From GWE2-40-63 sp041664345 (GTDB taxonomy: Bacteria; Bacteroidota; Bacteroidia; Bacteroidales; SZUA-534): DNA of 64,000 nucleotides. The DNA lies in the NCBI GenBank assembly GCA_041664345.1, contig JBAYKX010000001.1, positions 62,001 to 126,000 of the forward strand. The letters are read 5' to 3'. The position numbers and the translations under genes are program-made. Below the pieces are notes generated by a model. That model was not told the origin of the DNA. It ran no database searches and saw nothing but the letters and a program-made list of their open reading frames with translations. Position 1 is the first letter of the stretch. Each line of letters starts with the position of its first letter. Shown here in pieces: positions 1 to 9,048 of the stretch.

Positions 1-1101
1 TATGAACCGGTAACCGATTTGGCTATCAATCCACAAAAAGAGTGGAGCTTTTACAGCGATTCCATTCAGGAAGGCGATAAATGCAGGGTAAAAGTGGCCT
101 TTGAAAATATTGGCCCGATTGCTGTTGATAGTTTATTGGTTAGCTACTGGCTTTTGGATGCAGCCAACAATCAACAATCCATCAGCCGGCACAGGGTTAG
201 CCCATTGGCAGCAGGAGAATCTGTTATTGATTCTGTTGAGTTTAATACACTCAACCATCGGGGAAAAAACCAACTTTGGATAGAAATAAATCCGGAAACA
301 ACTTCGCAGGCTGGGTTCGACCAATTGGAACAATATCATTTCAATAATTTGGCAAACAAACCCTTTTATGTGCAAAAAGATGAACGAAACCCGCTGCTCG
401 ATGTTACTTTCGATGGAATCCATATTATGGATGGTGATTTAGTGTCAGCAAAACCGGAAATAATGGTCCAACTCAACGATGAAAATAAGTTTATTATCTT
501 GAATGACACCTCGCTTTTTAGTTTGTATATCAAATCGCGGCAAACAGGTATTGAAAATAAGCTGGATATAACCGGCAATCCGGACATCAGTTTTATTCCG
601 GCTCAATTGCCCGAAAACAAAGCTCATATTAGGTATCAGGCAAATTTTACGCAGGACGGCACCTACGAACTTCGGGTGCAAGCTAAAGATGCTACTGGCA
701 ATGAATCAGGACTTTACGATTACTTGATATCGTTTCAGGTCATCAATGAAAATACCATAACCAACGTGTTTAACTATCCCAATCCGTTCAGCACTTCCAC
801 ACAGTTTGTTTTTGAACTTACCGGAAGCGAAATTCCCGATGAACTGCGCATTGAAATACTCACTGTTACTGGGAAAATTGTTAAGGTAATTTACATGGAA
901 GAACTTGGCCCCATTACCATTGGTAAAAATATTACGCAATATACCTGGAATGGCACCGATATGTTTGGCGATGCTTTAGCAAATGGGGTTTATTTTTACC
1001 GGGTTTTTGCGCGTATGCAGGGTAAAGAACTAAAAATGCGCGATACGGGAACCAATCAATATTTTAAAAACGGGTTTGGTAAAATGTATTTGATGCGGTG
1101 A
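1..1101 (+). CDS. C-terminal part of a T9SS PorU2-like / C25 peptidase-family protein (5' partial)
   Basis: The reading frame is open to the first base of the window, so this is the end of a longer gene. The TTG at position 19 is not a believable start, because coding sequence continues upstream of it. Visible are CARDB/Ig-like beta-rich segments, including the phrase IMDGDLVSAKPEI around residue 140, and then a FlgD-like Ig domain beginning near VFNYPNPFSTSTQF at about residue 255. The last 40 residues (NGVYFYRVFA and on) resemble the end of T9SS-linked surface proteins. This order of domains is what I know from the C-termini of C25 (gingipain-fold) proteins annotated PorU2. The catalytic domain would lie outside the window, so the function is inferred. 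It ends at a TGA just before a repeat-rich spacer. Confidence 0.7.
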   Translation, partial: YEPVTDLAINPQKEWSFYSDSIQEGDKCRVKVAFENIGPIAVDSLLVSYWLLDAANNQQSISRHRVSPLAAGESVIDSVEFNTLNHRGKNQLWIEINPETTSQAGFDQLEQYHFNNLANKPFYVQKDERNPLLDVTFDGIHIMDGDLVSAKPEIMVQLNDENKFIILNDTSLFSLYIKSRQTGIENKLDITGNPDISFIPAQLPENKAHIRYQANFTQDGTYELRVQAKDATGNESGLYDYLISFQVINENTITNVFNYPNPFSTSTQFVFELTGSEIPDELRIEILTVTGKIVKVIYMEELGPITIGKNITQYTWNGTDMFGDALANGVYFYRVFARMQGKELKMRDTGTNQYFKNGFGKMYLMR

Positions 1102-1299
1102 TAAACGGATGGACGGTGAAAAGGTGACAAGGTGACAAGGTAACAGGGTGAAAAAAAGGGAAGGTGGAAAGGTGGAAAGGTTACAAGGTGAAAAAAAGGG
1201 AAGATGGAACTTGCAGCGCTCCGCAAAAGCGAGACAAGCCGGTGCGAGAAAGTTACAGAATAAACCCGCATTGCTTATGATATAAGTGTTGTAGGCTGC
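1102..1299. repeat. degenerate purine-rich tandem repeat spacer
   Basis: After the stop codon there is a run of imperfect units of the type AAGGTGACAAGGTGA / GGAAGGTGGAAAGGTGG (about 1113-1205), nearly all purines plus T. It is followed by GC-richer sequence (GCAGCGCTCCGCAAAAGCG). No coding potential. Pyrimidine-rich relatives of such repeats occur at about 8805-8870, 10780-10855 and 16440-16560. Confidence 0.6.
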
Positions 1300-2118
1300 T
1301 TATTTTACAATTTTTAATTCCTTCAATATTTTCTTTGTCAACTCAATCCGAAAATTATTATTCAAATCACTGAAATTAGTTACCATTACATTCATTGCAA
1401 ATATATTTGTTCCAGTTTCGGTCTCAACAAAACCAACATACCAACCAATGACTTTGTTATCCCAACAATCCCCACTACCCGTTTTTCCATACAATTTGTA
1501 ATCAGTGGTAGTTTCATAAAGAATTATACTCTTTACAGCATCCATGTTTTTATCCGAAAATCCTTCCAATTTATGTAAATACAGTCGCTTTAAAAATTCT
1601 ATCTGCTCGTTTATTGAAATCTGGATTGAACCACAAAGCCAATAAGTATCTAATCCGCTCGATATATCGTTATTGCCGTAATCCAAATCGTTAACCATTT
1701 TTTGCATCCGCTCTTTTCCAACCCGCCTGGCTAACTCCTGATAATACCAAACACAAGAATATTTGATGGCTCTTTTTAAGGACAAATCGTGATACCAATA
1801 TTTGAATGGTTCATTTGCCAATAGAACCGAATCCTTTGGATGAAGTTTGCAATCATAGTTGATAATAAATCCTGTATCAGAAATTACTCCCGTTTCCAAT
1901 CCAATCAATGAGTTTGGAATCTTAAATGTTGAGCAAGGCGAAAATCTCTTTTTACACTGTTCAGGGTTGTATTGAATGTATTTGTCAGTATTAACATCGT
2001 AAATACTGAATCCACCCACAAAGTCACCGTAATAGGGTTTGAGGTCAATTGTATCAATCTTTTGACCAAACAAATCACAAGTCAATAAAACCAAGCTATA
2101 TAATACTATTTGTTTCAT
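1300..2118 (-). CDS. class D (OXA-type) serine beta-lactamase
   Basis: 272 residues, the usual size for class D enzymes. The class D motifs are present and in order: STFK at 63-66 (nucleophile Ser63; Lys66, carbamylated in known enzymes), SxV at 121-123 (SCV), YGN at 147-149, WLCG at 160-163 and KTG at 212-214. The N-terminus MKQIVLYSLVLLTC...FGQ is a Sec signal peptide, placing it in the periplasm, where it would open beta-lactam rings. I chose the ATG at 2118; the longer frame back to 2163 adds 15 residues before the signal peptide. No mobile element or integron signature is seen beside it, so it may be a resident gene. Substrate range cannot be read from sequence alone. The penicillin-binding/BlaR sensor alternative is unlikely, since there is no extra domain. 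Confidence 0.93.
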   Translation of the reverse strand: MKQIVLYSLVLLTCDLFGQKIDTIDLKPYYGDFVGGFSIYDVNTDKYIQYNPEQCKKRFSPCSTFKIPNSLIGLETGVISDTGFIINYDCKLHPKDSVLLANEPFKYWYHDLSLKRAIKYSCVWYYQELARRVGKERMQKMVNDLDYGNNDISSGLDTYWLCGSIQISINEQIEFLKRLYLHKLEGFSDKNMDAVKSIILYETTTDYKLYGKTGSGDCWDNKVIGWYVGFVETETGTNIFAMNVMVTNFSDLNNNFRIELTKKILKELKIVK

Positions 2119-2480
2119 TCGGAGATGTCTTTTTAAGTGGAACAGAACGAGTACTACTACCAATTTAGTGGGTAAATTTAGCTAAAAAGGGTATAACAAT
2201 TAGGCTATTACGACTTTTGATCAACTGAATTCCTAAAATAGTGTTATATACCATATAATCAATCATATAAATGTTTAATATTGTTAAGTTTAAACTGTAT
2301 TTGCAGTAGAGCCATCTTTTTTCAATATAAAAAATATGGTGTAGATTACCTTGAAGCGTTGAACAAGCAGAATGAGATTAAAAAGATAACGGGGCTTTAA
2401 CGTTCTGCTTTTTCTATTGTGTTAAACTTAGTTTTGCTAATGAAATGGTCAAGGGAAGCATAACCCATAATTAAAAACCA
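2119..2480. other. gene-free spacer with a possible coding remnant
   Basis: No full gene. On the plus strand a frame ending with TAA at 2398-2400 reads as plausible protein for about 35 codons (…YGVDYLEALNKQNEIKKITGL) without a start codon. It could be the tail of a lost gene or transposase, but I do not recognise it. The rest is AT-rich and featureless. Confidence 0.4.
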
Positions 2481-3128
2481 TTAAAAATTAATCGGTACCG
2501 TAAAAGAAACCCGTGCTGGCTTACCAGCTTGTTTCCCGGGAATCCAATCAGGCATAGCCCGTATTATTTCATTTGCAAAATTATCCAGTTTTTGGTTGTT
2601 ACTTCGCACAACTCTTACTTCGTCAATTTTACCTTGCTCATCAACCACAAAACAAACAAATACTCTTCCCTTTTGAATAGAATCAGTATTTGCTATTGTT
2701 TGCTCAACCGAGTTTGAAATATATTTTCTCAATTCAATATCACCACCAATAAATACAGGCATTTGCTCGACCACATAAAACACCATGGAATCTTTTGCAA
2801 CTGAACTGTAATTTTCCTCATTTCTTTTAATTTTAAAAAGGGTTGTTGTTATACGTCCATTTATTGAATTAACATAAATTGCAGCGGAATCGTTTCCTGT
2901 GAGTTTGAATGCCAATTCATCCTTTTCTTTTGGCTCATTCCTCCGAAAACTAAATTGGTAATTACCGCTGGGCAGATTATTAAAAAACAGTTGTCCATTT
3001 GGAACAGCATTGCCATTCATGGTTACTTGCAGGTTGGTAACTAGGCCTTTTATACTAATTAGGTTGGATTGGGAAAATGTATGTAGCTGAAATGTCAGAA
3101 TAAGTAAAGTGAATAGTTGTTTCTTCAT
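2481..3128 (-). CDS. TonB C-terminal-domain protein with signal peptide
   Basis: 215 residues starting MKKQLFTLLILTFQLHTFSQ, a Sec signal peptide. The ATG at 3128 is preferred to an upstream extension that would bury the signal. The last 90 or so residues match the TonB/energy-transducer C-terminal fold: a conserved start (VEQMPVFIGGDIELRKYIS), a strand GRVFVCFVVDEQGKIDEVRVV, and the ending PDWIPGKQAGKPARVSFTVPINF with the typical W-x-PGKQxGKPV-like signature. The Pro-rich periplasm-spanning linker of true TonB is absent and there is no anchor beyond the signal, so it is probably a periplasmic TonB-like protein rather than a classic energy transducer. It stands alone, divergent from the regulator at 3375. 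Confidence 0.8.
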   Translation of the reverse strand: MKKQLFTLLILTFQLHTFSQSNLISIKGLVTNLQVTMNGNAVPNGQLFFNNLPSGNYQFSFRRNEPKEKDELAFKLTGNDSAAIYVNSINGRITTTLFKIKRNEENYSSVAKDSMVFYVVEQMPVFIGGDIELRKYISNSVEQTIANTDSIQKGRVFVCFVVDEQGKIDEVRVVRSNNQKLDNFANEIIRAMPDWIPGKQAGKPARVSFTVPINF

Positions 3129-3330
3129 TTTGTAGGATATTATCTTCCCAAAAGAGCAAAAAAACCAGCTATTCCATAAGTGAGCATGCAATTGCAGGTA
3201 CACGGCACTATAAAAACAAGGTAACAAAATCTATATCGGGGTAAACCCAATTAACGCAAATATTTCGCTCCTAAAGCCACTCCTATTGCGTAATTTGGGT
3301 TTAACAGTTTTTTAGTGCTACCAATTTTCC

Positions 3331-3338
3331 TAACTTTG
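3331..3338 (+). promoter_or_regulatory. -7 promoter box TAACTTTG
   Basis: TAACTTTG matches the Bacteroidota sigma-70 -7 consensus TAnnTTTG and lies 36 bases before the ATG of the hybrid regulator at 3375. Confidence 0.55.
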
Positions 3339-3374
3339 CTAAATTGTTGATTGACCTTTGATTGTGTTAACTAA

Positions 3375-6300
3375 ATGCGAAGTAAGCTCCTTTTCGGCCT
3401 TTTATTTTTGTTGCCATTTGCACAAATGGCTGAAAATAAAACGAACGTGCATTTCATTTCACGTCGCGAGGGATTGTCGAACGGTGCCGTAAATACCATT
3501 GTTAAAGATGCCGAAGGGTATATTTGGTTTGGAACCTGGAACGGGCTCAACCGGTACGATGGCAGCAATATGGTTACTTACCTTCCGGGGAGTAATACCA
3601 ATTCCATTCACAACCATGTTATCAGGGGATTATACCCCACAGAACCGGGGCCCATATGGATGCTTACCAATAAAGGAATCGGCCTATACGATAACATCCA
3701 CGACCGGTTCACCTCATATTTTACCAAGGAATCGGAACAAATAAACTATGAAGATGATATTGCCATTTGTTATTCAAAGAGCTTTGGAACTTTGGTATCT
3801 GTTTTTGGAAGAGGGATATTTCATTTTGACAGCATCACAACACAATTCAATAAAATTGATTTCGACGAAGGTTCGCAACAATTAGCAACCAGTATAAAAC
3901 GGATTCACTTGATAGAGAGCCGTGCTTACAGTATTTCTTCGGATGGCAAATTATATGAGGTGTTGGCGAATCATCTTCAAGAGGTTTTAAAACTTCCATT
4001 AACAGGTATCCTATCAACCTCTATTTCAGTTAACATCAACCGTCGTCCGTATATTCTTATTACTCAACGAGCCGGGGCTGCTCTGCTGGTTGATTTGGAA
4101 GCTAAAGAAGTTCAGTTGCTTAGCATCCCTAACGATATTATTACCTCCTTTTCCCTTTCAAAGGAAAAGGAAAGAATCTGGGTTGGAACCGAAAAAGGGA
4201 AAATATACCGTTTAAATTTGCAGAACCGTAATTTTTTATTATTCAATATACTCACCGGTTCGTTTATCGATAACCCCATTGCTACCCGAATATTAAGTAT
4301 TTATGAAACCGATACGGATCTATTATGGATAGGAACCGACGGGAATGGGGTGTATGCCCTTAATTTTACTGATTTTCCGAATAAAAGTTTGTCGTCGAAT
4401 CAGTTAACATATCCCATTGTCCGTAGTATTTTAGTGACCCGGAAAAAGGATGTTTTAATAGGCACCAAAGGGGGTGGAATTGATATATTCGATGCCAATG
4501 GAAGACGCATTAAATCCATTTCGGTTAAAAACGGGTTGAACAATAATTCCGTACTTTCGTTCCATGAGCATAACGATGGTTCCATTTGGGTGGGTACTGA
4601 TGGAAAAGGAGTTGATATTATTTCGGCTGATTATAAAACCATCCGCAATTTTCCCCGCGATTTTAAAAACAGCCAATCTATAGAATTTGCTTCGGTTTAT
4701 CGCATCCTTAATGGCAGCGATGGGCGAATATACTTGGGAACGAGTGGCTTTGGGGTAATATTGATTGAGCTAGATACAAAAAACGGTACCTTGCCCATAA
4801 GTTGCGAACAGCTGATACTCGACAAAAGTATTGAAAGGCCCAATCAGCAAAAGCAGATAGTATATGCCATAACGGAAGAAAAACCGGGTACTATTTGGAT
4901 AGGCACCCGTGGATTGGGATTATACCGGTACAATACCATCACTAAGCGGGTAATGGGTCAGTACAGCACCCTTTCGCAACCAAATGCAATTAAGAACGAT
5001 GATATCCTTTCGTTGTTCACCGAATTGAATGGAGACATTTGGGTAGGAAGTAGCAATGGACTTTTTGGTATTAAGCCTATTACTGCCGATTCTATAAACG
5101 TTATCGGGATTGGTGTTCAGTCCGATGTTTCCAGTACCAGTATTCATGCCATTCAGTTGGACGACCTGGGTAACTTGTGGGTAACCACCAATCAGGGGCT
5201 TTCAATAATTGACCCTAGCAGATTGAAAGTAAGGAGTTTCGATTTGAGTGATGGGCTAAATAATATTGAATACAGCGATGGCGCTTCGTTTTACGATACA
5301 AATACAGGCAGGATTTATGTTGGAGGTACCATGGGTGTGGATATTGTACAAACCAATGAAATTAAAAACACCACATATTTTCCGCCAATAGCCATTAATC
5401 AGCTTTTTATAAAAAACAATCCGGTAGCTATTGGAAATGATAGTCCACTTATAAGTCGCATCAACCATCAGAAGAGTTTGAAATTAGCCTACAACCAGAA
5501 TTCCATTACATTTTATGTTTCGCCTCTTGTTTACTGGGGCCAGGAACGATACCGGATTTCGTATTGGCTTAAAAATTTTGACAACGGGTGGGTTGTTAAC
5601 CCAACAAATCAGCCTATTAATTATTCCAATCTGGCATGGGGGATTTATTACCTGCAATTACGGGTGAGCGACGAGAATGGCAATTGGTCAGGCGAAACCC
5701 GGGAAATAGAGATTTTAATAGAGCCCCCTTTGTGGGCCACATCGTGGGCAATAGTGAGCTATATTCTGCTAATTATTGCAATCCAGGTTTTTATATTTGT
5801 AACCTACCGCAAGAGGGCTGCTCGTAAAAAAGAAGTTGCCTTAAAGGAATTTCAAAAGGAAAAAGAAGCAGAATTGCAGAGCTATAAAATTGAGTTTTTT
5901 ACCAATGTAGCCCATGAGTTCCGCACACCGCTTACCCTTATTAACTCACACATTCATGCCTTGCTCGAAGATACACGGAATACGTTGGAAATCCGCGGCT
6001 CTTGAAGGTTTACAACAATAGTGTAAAACTTCAAAAGTTGGTTTTGGAAATTATGCAATTCCGCAAATTGGAAAAAGGTAAGGAACCTTTAAATATTCAA
6101 TTAGCAAAACCTGTTGAACTATTAAAAGAAGTGGTTTCTGACTTGGAACAACTTGCCACACAAAAAAATATTTGCTGCCAGATTATTCCTCCTGAAAATG
6201 AAATTGTTTTTAAAACCGATGCCGATAAATTTCAACGTATTGTTACTAATTTAATGTCGAATGCAATAAAGTACAATAAGCCTGGAGGATTTGTGAATGC

Positions 6301-7429
6301 CACTGTTACATTGGATAATTCAGCACTCATAGTAAAAATTGAAGATAATGGGCTTGGTATAAAGCCGGAGTATTCCCAAAAGGTTTTTGAACCATTCGGT
6401 ATCTCCTCGGTATTGCGAAAAGGCAGTTTTCCAGGATACCGTTCCACCGGGTTAGGGCTGGCCGTTACAAAAGGCCTGGTTTAATTGCTTAAAGGGACTA
6501 TTAGTTTTGAAAGCGGATTAGAACGGGGAACAACCTTTATTTGTACGTTTCCAGACGTAATGGAAATCAATTCAGGAGCATTCGTAAATGAGCCAGCTGA
6601 GGTATTGAATGAAATCAGTTTTAACAATGAATCCAGACTGAATCAACCTAATGAAAATCCAGTACTTTTTTCAGGAAAACCCCTAATATTGCTAGTTGAT
6701 GACGAGCCTGATATATTGCAAGTACTACATGATTTTCTGAAAGAAGATTATAATGTCATTTTTGCTGAAAATGGATTGGAGGCTTATGAAAAAGTGATTT
6801 CCGAAAAGCCTGATTTGATAGTTTCCGATATCATGATGCCTAAATTGGATGGAATAGAACTCTGCGGTCGGTTGAGGACAAACTTTGATACCAGCCATTT
6901 GCCCTTGATCCTGTTAACTGCCAAAGCTGAAATAGAAGACCGTATTGTTGGGCTTAAAGCAGGTGCCGATTCTTATATCCCAAAACCTTTTCATCCGGAA
7001 CATTTGAAAGTGCGGGTGGAAAAATTGCTGCAACTGAGGTCCAGCATTAGAAGCCAATTTGGCAAACAAGATGTATATCCTGCTTTGGTTAAGGAAATTC
7101 CGGATCCGTTTTTTCAGAAAATGCTTAACTATATTGATGAAAACATTGATGATGAAACCCTTTCATCAGAGAAACTTTGCGATAAACTGTCCATCAGTAA
7201 ATCGTCGCTTTATAATAAAACCAAATCGCTCCTGGGTACTACGCCCCACAGCATGATAAACCAGCGCCGATTAAGTAAAGCAGCCATGCTTTTAAAGTCA
7301 ACTTCATTAACCGTAAGTGAAATAATTGTACAAACCGGCTTTGCAAGTAGAACCCACTTTTATGAGTTGTTTAGCAATGCATATAATTGTTCCCCATCCG
7401 ACTATAGAAACAAACCCAGCGGAAAGTAA
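3375..7429 (+). pseudogene. hybrid two-component system regulator (HTCS), interrupted by a frameshift and a stop
   Basis: Read through its lesions this is a complete HTCS of about 1,350 residues. It has a signal peptide (MRSKLLFGLLFLLPFAQ), a long run of propeller repeats (WFGTWNGLNRYDG, WIGTDGNGVY, WVGTDGKGVD and others), a Y_Y_Y domain near 690-775, a membrane segment near 785-810 (WAIVSYILLIIAIQVFIFV), a HisKA domain with H847 in HEFRTPLTL, an HATPase with N-box NLMSNAIKYN, G1 DNGLGI and G2 STGLGLAV, a receiver domain (DDEPDILQ, SDIMMPKLDG, PKPF) and an AraC-type DNA-binding domain at the end. The first frame ends at TGA 6003-6005. The remainder continues one base back from 6002, as if one T were lost in a TCTTTG context. 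A TAA at 6482-6484 then interrupts the HATPase in frame (GLV stop LLKGTISFE). Such proteins normally sense oligosaccharides in the periplasm and switch on adjacent polysaccharide-utilisation genes; no susCD pair is present here. Unless the lesions are assembly errors, sensing is uncoupled from DNA binding. Confidence 0.9.
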
Positions 7430-7748
7430 AGAATTTTCTAAAAGAGTATTTCTTTGTAAATGAATTAGTTGATTTTTAAGGCACTACACATATTTGAATG
7501 AAAAAGGCAGATTCATTGACATAATTTTAAGTTGAGTGCTTGGAGCATAGCTAACAAACTCTTTACACTTAGGTAAAACCCTTCCGATCCCTAGTAGGGT
7601 TATCTATGTGACTGATCCCGAGCGAAGCTAATGTATCTCAGGATAAAACTCCCCATAGCTCTTCTAAAATATAAAATTGTTTTCAGGCAATACATCTTCA
7701 GCTCTGCTGCGAGGTAGTTTATTATCCAATACATTAGAGGATTTCACC
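7430..7748. other. gene-free spacer
   Basis: No convincing frame on either strand. It contains a short palindrome CCCTAGTAGGG near 7585 and a GATCCCGAGCGAAGC stretch near 7615. No terminator with a T-run is evident. Confidence 0.4.
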
Positions 7749-8447
7749 TTACTGTAATATGTATGCATTTGGTTGATGCTCCAGCAATACATAACACCTA
7801 CCTTTTTCCTGCATTTTAATCAAATCGCGCAGCAATAAGTTGCGCAACCGATAGGAATAGATGGGCTCACTATTTCCGCGTTCAAAAAAGCGGGTTTGCG
7901 AAAGGTCCACGGTTAGCCCATAATAATGCGATGAGTTGTTGGGCGTGGCATTTACATTGGTTTTGCGTAGTCCCTTTTGATCGTTCTGTGTTCGCATGAT
8001 AGAGGTAACCGAAAACCGGTATGGCCGGATGCCTTGTGCGGCGAGGCTTTTCTCAAATTGAACCCCCAAATCGTCTAAAAAATCTTTGGCATCGTCTTTT
8101 AAATACGGCAACGAATGCGACAAATGAGGAACCTCATAATACCGACAGTCCTTTATGGCAGCCAAATCATAATTCCTGACGTACTTGTTTTTATGGTCAA
8201 GCATCTCTTTTTGCGATTTGAATGGTTTGGGAATTCCATTTTTCTGACCAACTTCCAGATGATAGGCGTTTGGATACTTTTTCAGGGCCTTGGTTTCAGC
8301 CGGAGATAGTACAACTACCGAAACCTCATCAATGGTTTTGCCTTTTACAAGCATCTTAACTAATACCCGTACCAACAGAATAACTCCCAACAAAGCCAAT
8401 ACATAAATCGCTATTTTTTGTTTATCGTAATGCTTTGCTACCGACAT
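7749..8447 (-). CDS. DUF5715 family membrane-anchored protein (peptidase M15/VanY-like motif)
   Basis: 232 residues from the ATG at 8447. One hydrophobic segment near the N-terminus (IAIYVLALLGVILLVRVLV) suggests a signal anchor with the bulk in the periplasm. The C-terminal half carries SVTSIMRTQNDQKGLR and, around residues 170-182, SSHYYGLTVDLS. That SxHxxGxxxD arrangement is the metal-binding pattern of the D,D-carboxypeptidase/VanY fold, and the block is typical of DUF5715 in Bacteroidota. Activity is unproven; a role in peptidoglycan trimming is an inference. A TACCTTTG box at 8481-8488 puts the transcript start after the alternative TTG at 8483, which supports the shorter start. Confidence 0.75.
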   Translation of the reverse strand: MSVAKHYDKQKIAIYVLALLGVILLVRVLVKMLVKGKTIDEVSVVVLSPAETKALKKYPNAYHLEVGQKNGIPKPFKSQKEMLDHKNKYVRNYDLAAIKDCRYYEVPHLSHSLPYLKDDAKDFLDDLGVQFEKSLAAQGIRPYRFSVTSIMRTQNDQKGLRKTNVNATPNNSSHYYGLTVDLSQTRFFERGNSEPIYSYRLRNLLLRDLIKMQEKGRCYVLLEHQPNAYILQ

Positions 8448-8480
8448 GGGCTTGCTTGTTAGGTTAAGTAACAGTTTTGC

Positions 8481-8488
8481 CAAAGGTA
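8481..8488 (-). promoter_or_regulatory. -7 promoter box TACCTTTG for the DUF5715 gene
   Basis: CAAAGGTA on the plus strand reads TACCTTTG on the minus strand and matches TAnnTTTG. It is 33 bases before the chosen ATG and rules out the longer TTG start. Confidence 0.5.
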
Positions 8489-8539
8489 ATAAAACCGCTT
8501 AATCAGAGACCGGTTGTTAGTAAGTTGTGTAAAAACTTG

Positions 8540-8880
8540 GGCAATGCTTACTCTCACTCAAGCTGGTTGCTAGTTACTGGTAGCTGGATGCTGGATGCTG
8601 GTGGCTGGATGCTGGATGCTGGTGGCTGATTACTGGTGACTTGTATCTTACTTCTCAATGTTGCGGTGCATGTAACGTTGCCATTCCATTGAAAAATTAT
8701 TGGATGCACCGCAAACGACGCACGTTATTCCACCAAGGGAGCTGCCCTTGGCTTTGTTCTTTCGCCCCTTTGGGGCTTTTTCGTTTTCCAACTTTGGTCT
8801 TCCTTCTTCCTTAATCTGACTTCCAACTTCCATCTTCTAACTTCTAATCTCTATCTTCCAACTTCCCAGTTATCGTTTGC
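8540..8880. repeat. composite intergenic element, copy 1 (three hairpins flanked by degenerate repeats)
   Basis: Fills most of the 601-base gap before gpmI. In order: CTGGATGCTGG-type tandem units (about 8560-8640); an inverted pair TTGCGGTGCAT (8660-8670) / ATGCACCGCAA (8704-8714); a second hairpin CCAAGGG-AGCTG-CCCTTGG (about 8732-8750); a third, GCCCCTTTGGGGC (about 8764-8776); then degenerate CTTCCAACTTC / ATCTTCTAACTTC units (about 8785-8865). The same order recurs at 16165-16555. No coding function is evident. Confidence 0.75.
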
Positions 8881-8996
8881 ACTTGAAATACTTAGGGAAA
8901 CGGAACTATTTGTATTCAAATTTGTTAATTCAACAGTAAAAAACGTTTTTTTGTTTAAATACTTAATAAGAGATGTAATACGGGCAAAAAATCAAT

Positions 8997-9004
8997 TATT
9001 TTTG
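8997..9004 (+). promoter_or_regulatory. -7 promoter box TATTTTTG for gpmI
   Basis: TATTTTTG matches TAnnTTTG and lies 44 bases before the gpmI ATG. Transcription would start near 9012. Confidence 0.55.
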
Positions 9005-9048
9005 CACCACTTTTTTGAGACAGTAAACAATGTAAAATATTTCAAAAC

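Noticed and set aside
19..1101. A complete gene starting with TTG at 19
   Set aside because: Codons before 19 are open and protein-like in the same frame, so this is the end of a longer gene cut by the window edge.
1113..1205. CRISPR array
   Set aside because: The repeats are short, degenerate and without spacers of even length; no cas gene is present.
8648..8833. 61-codon minus-strand frame in the composite element
   Set aside because: It runs across hairpins and degenerate repeats and is not preserved in the second copy.
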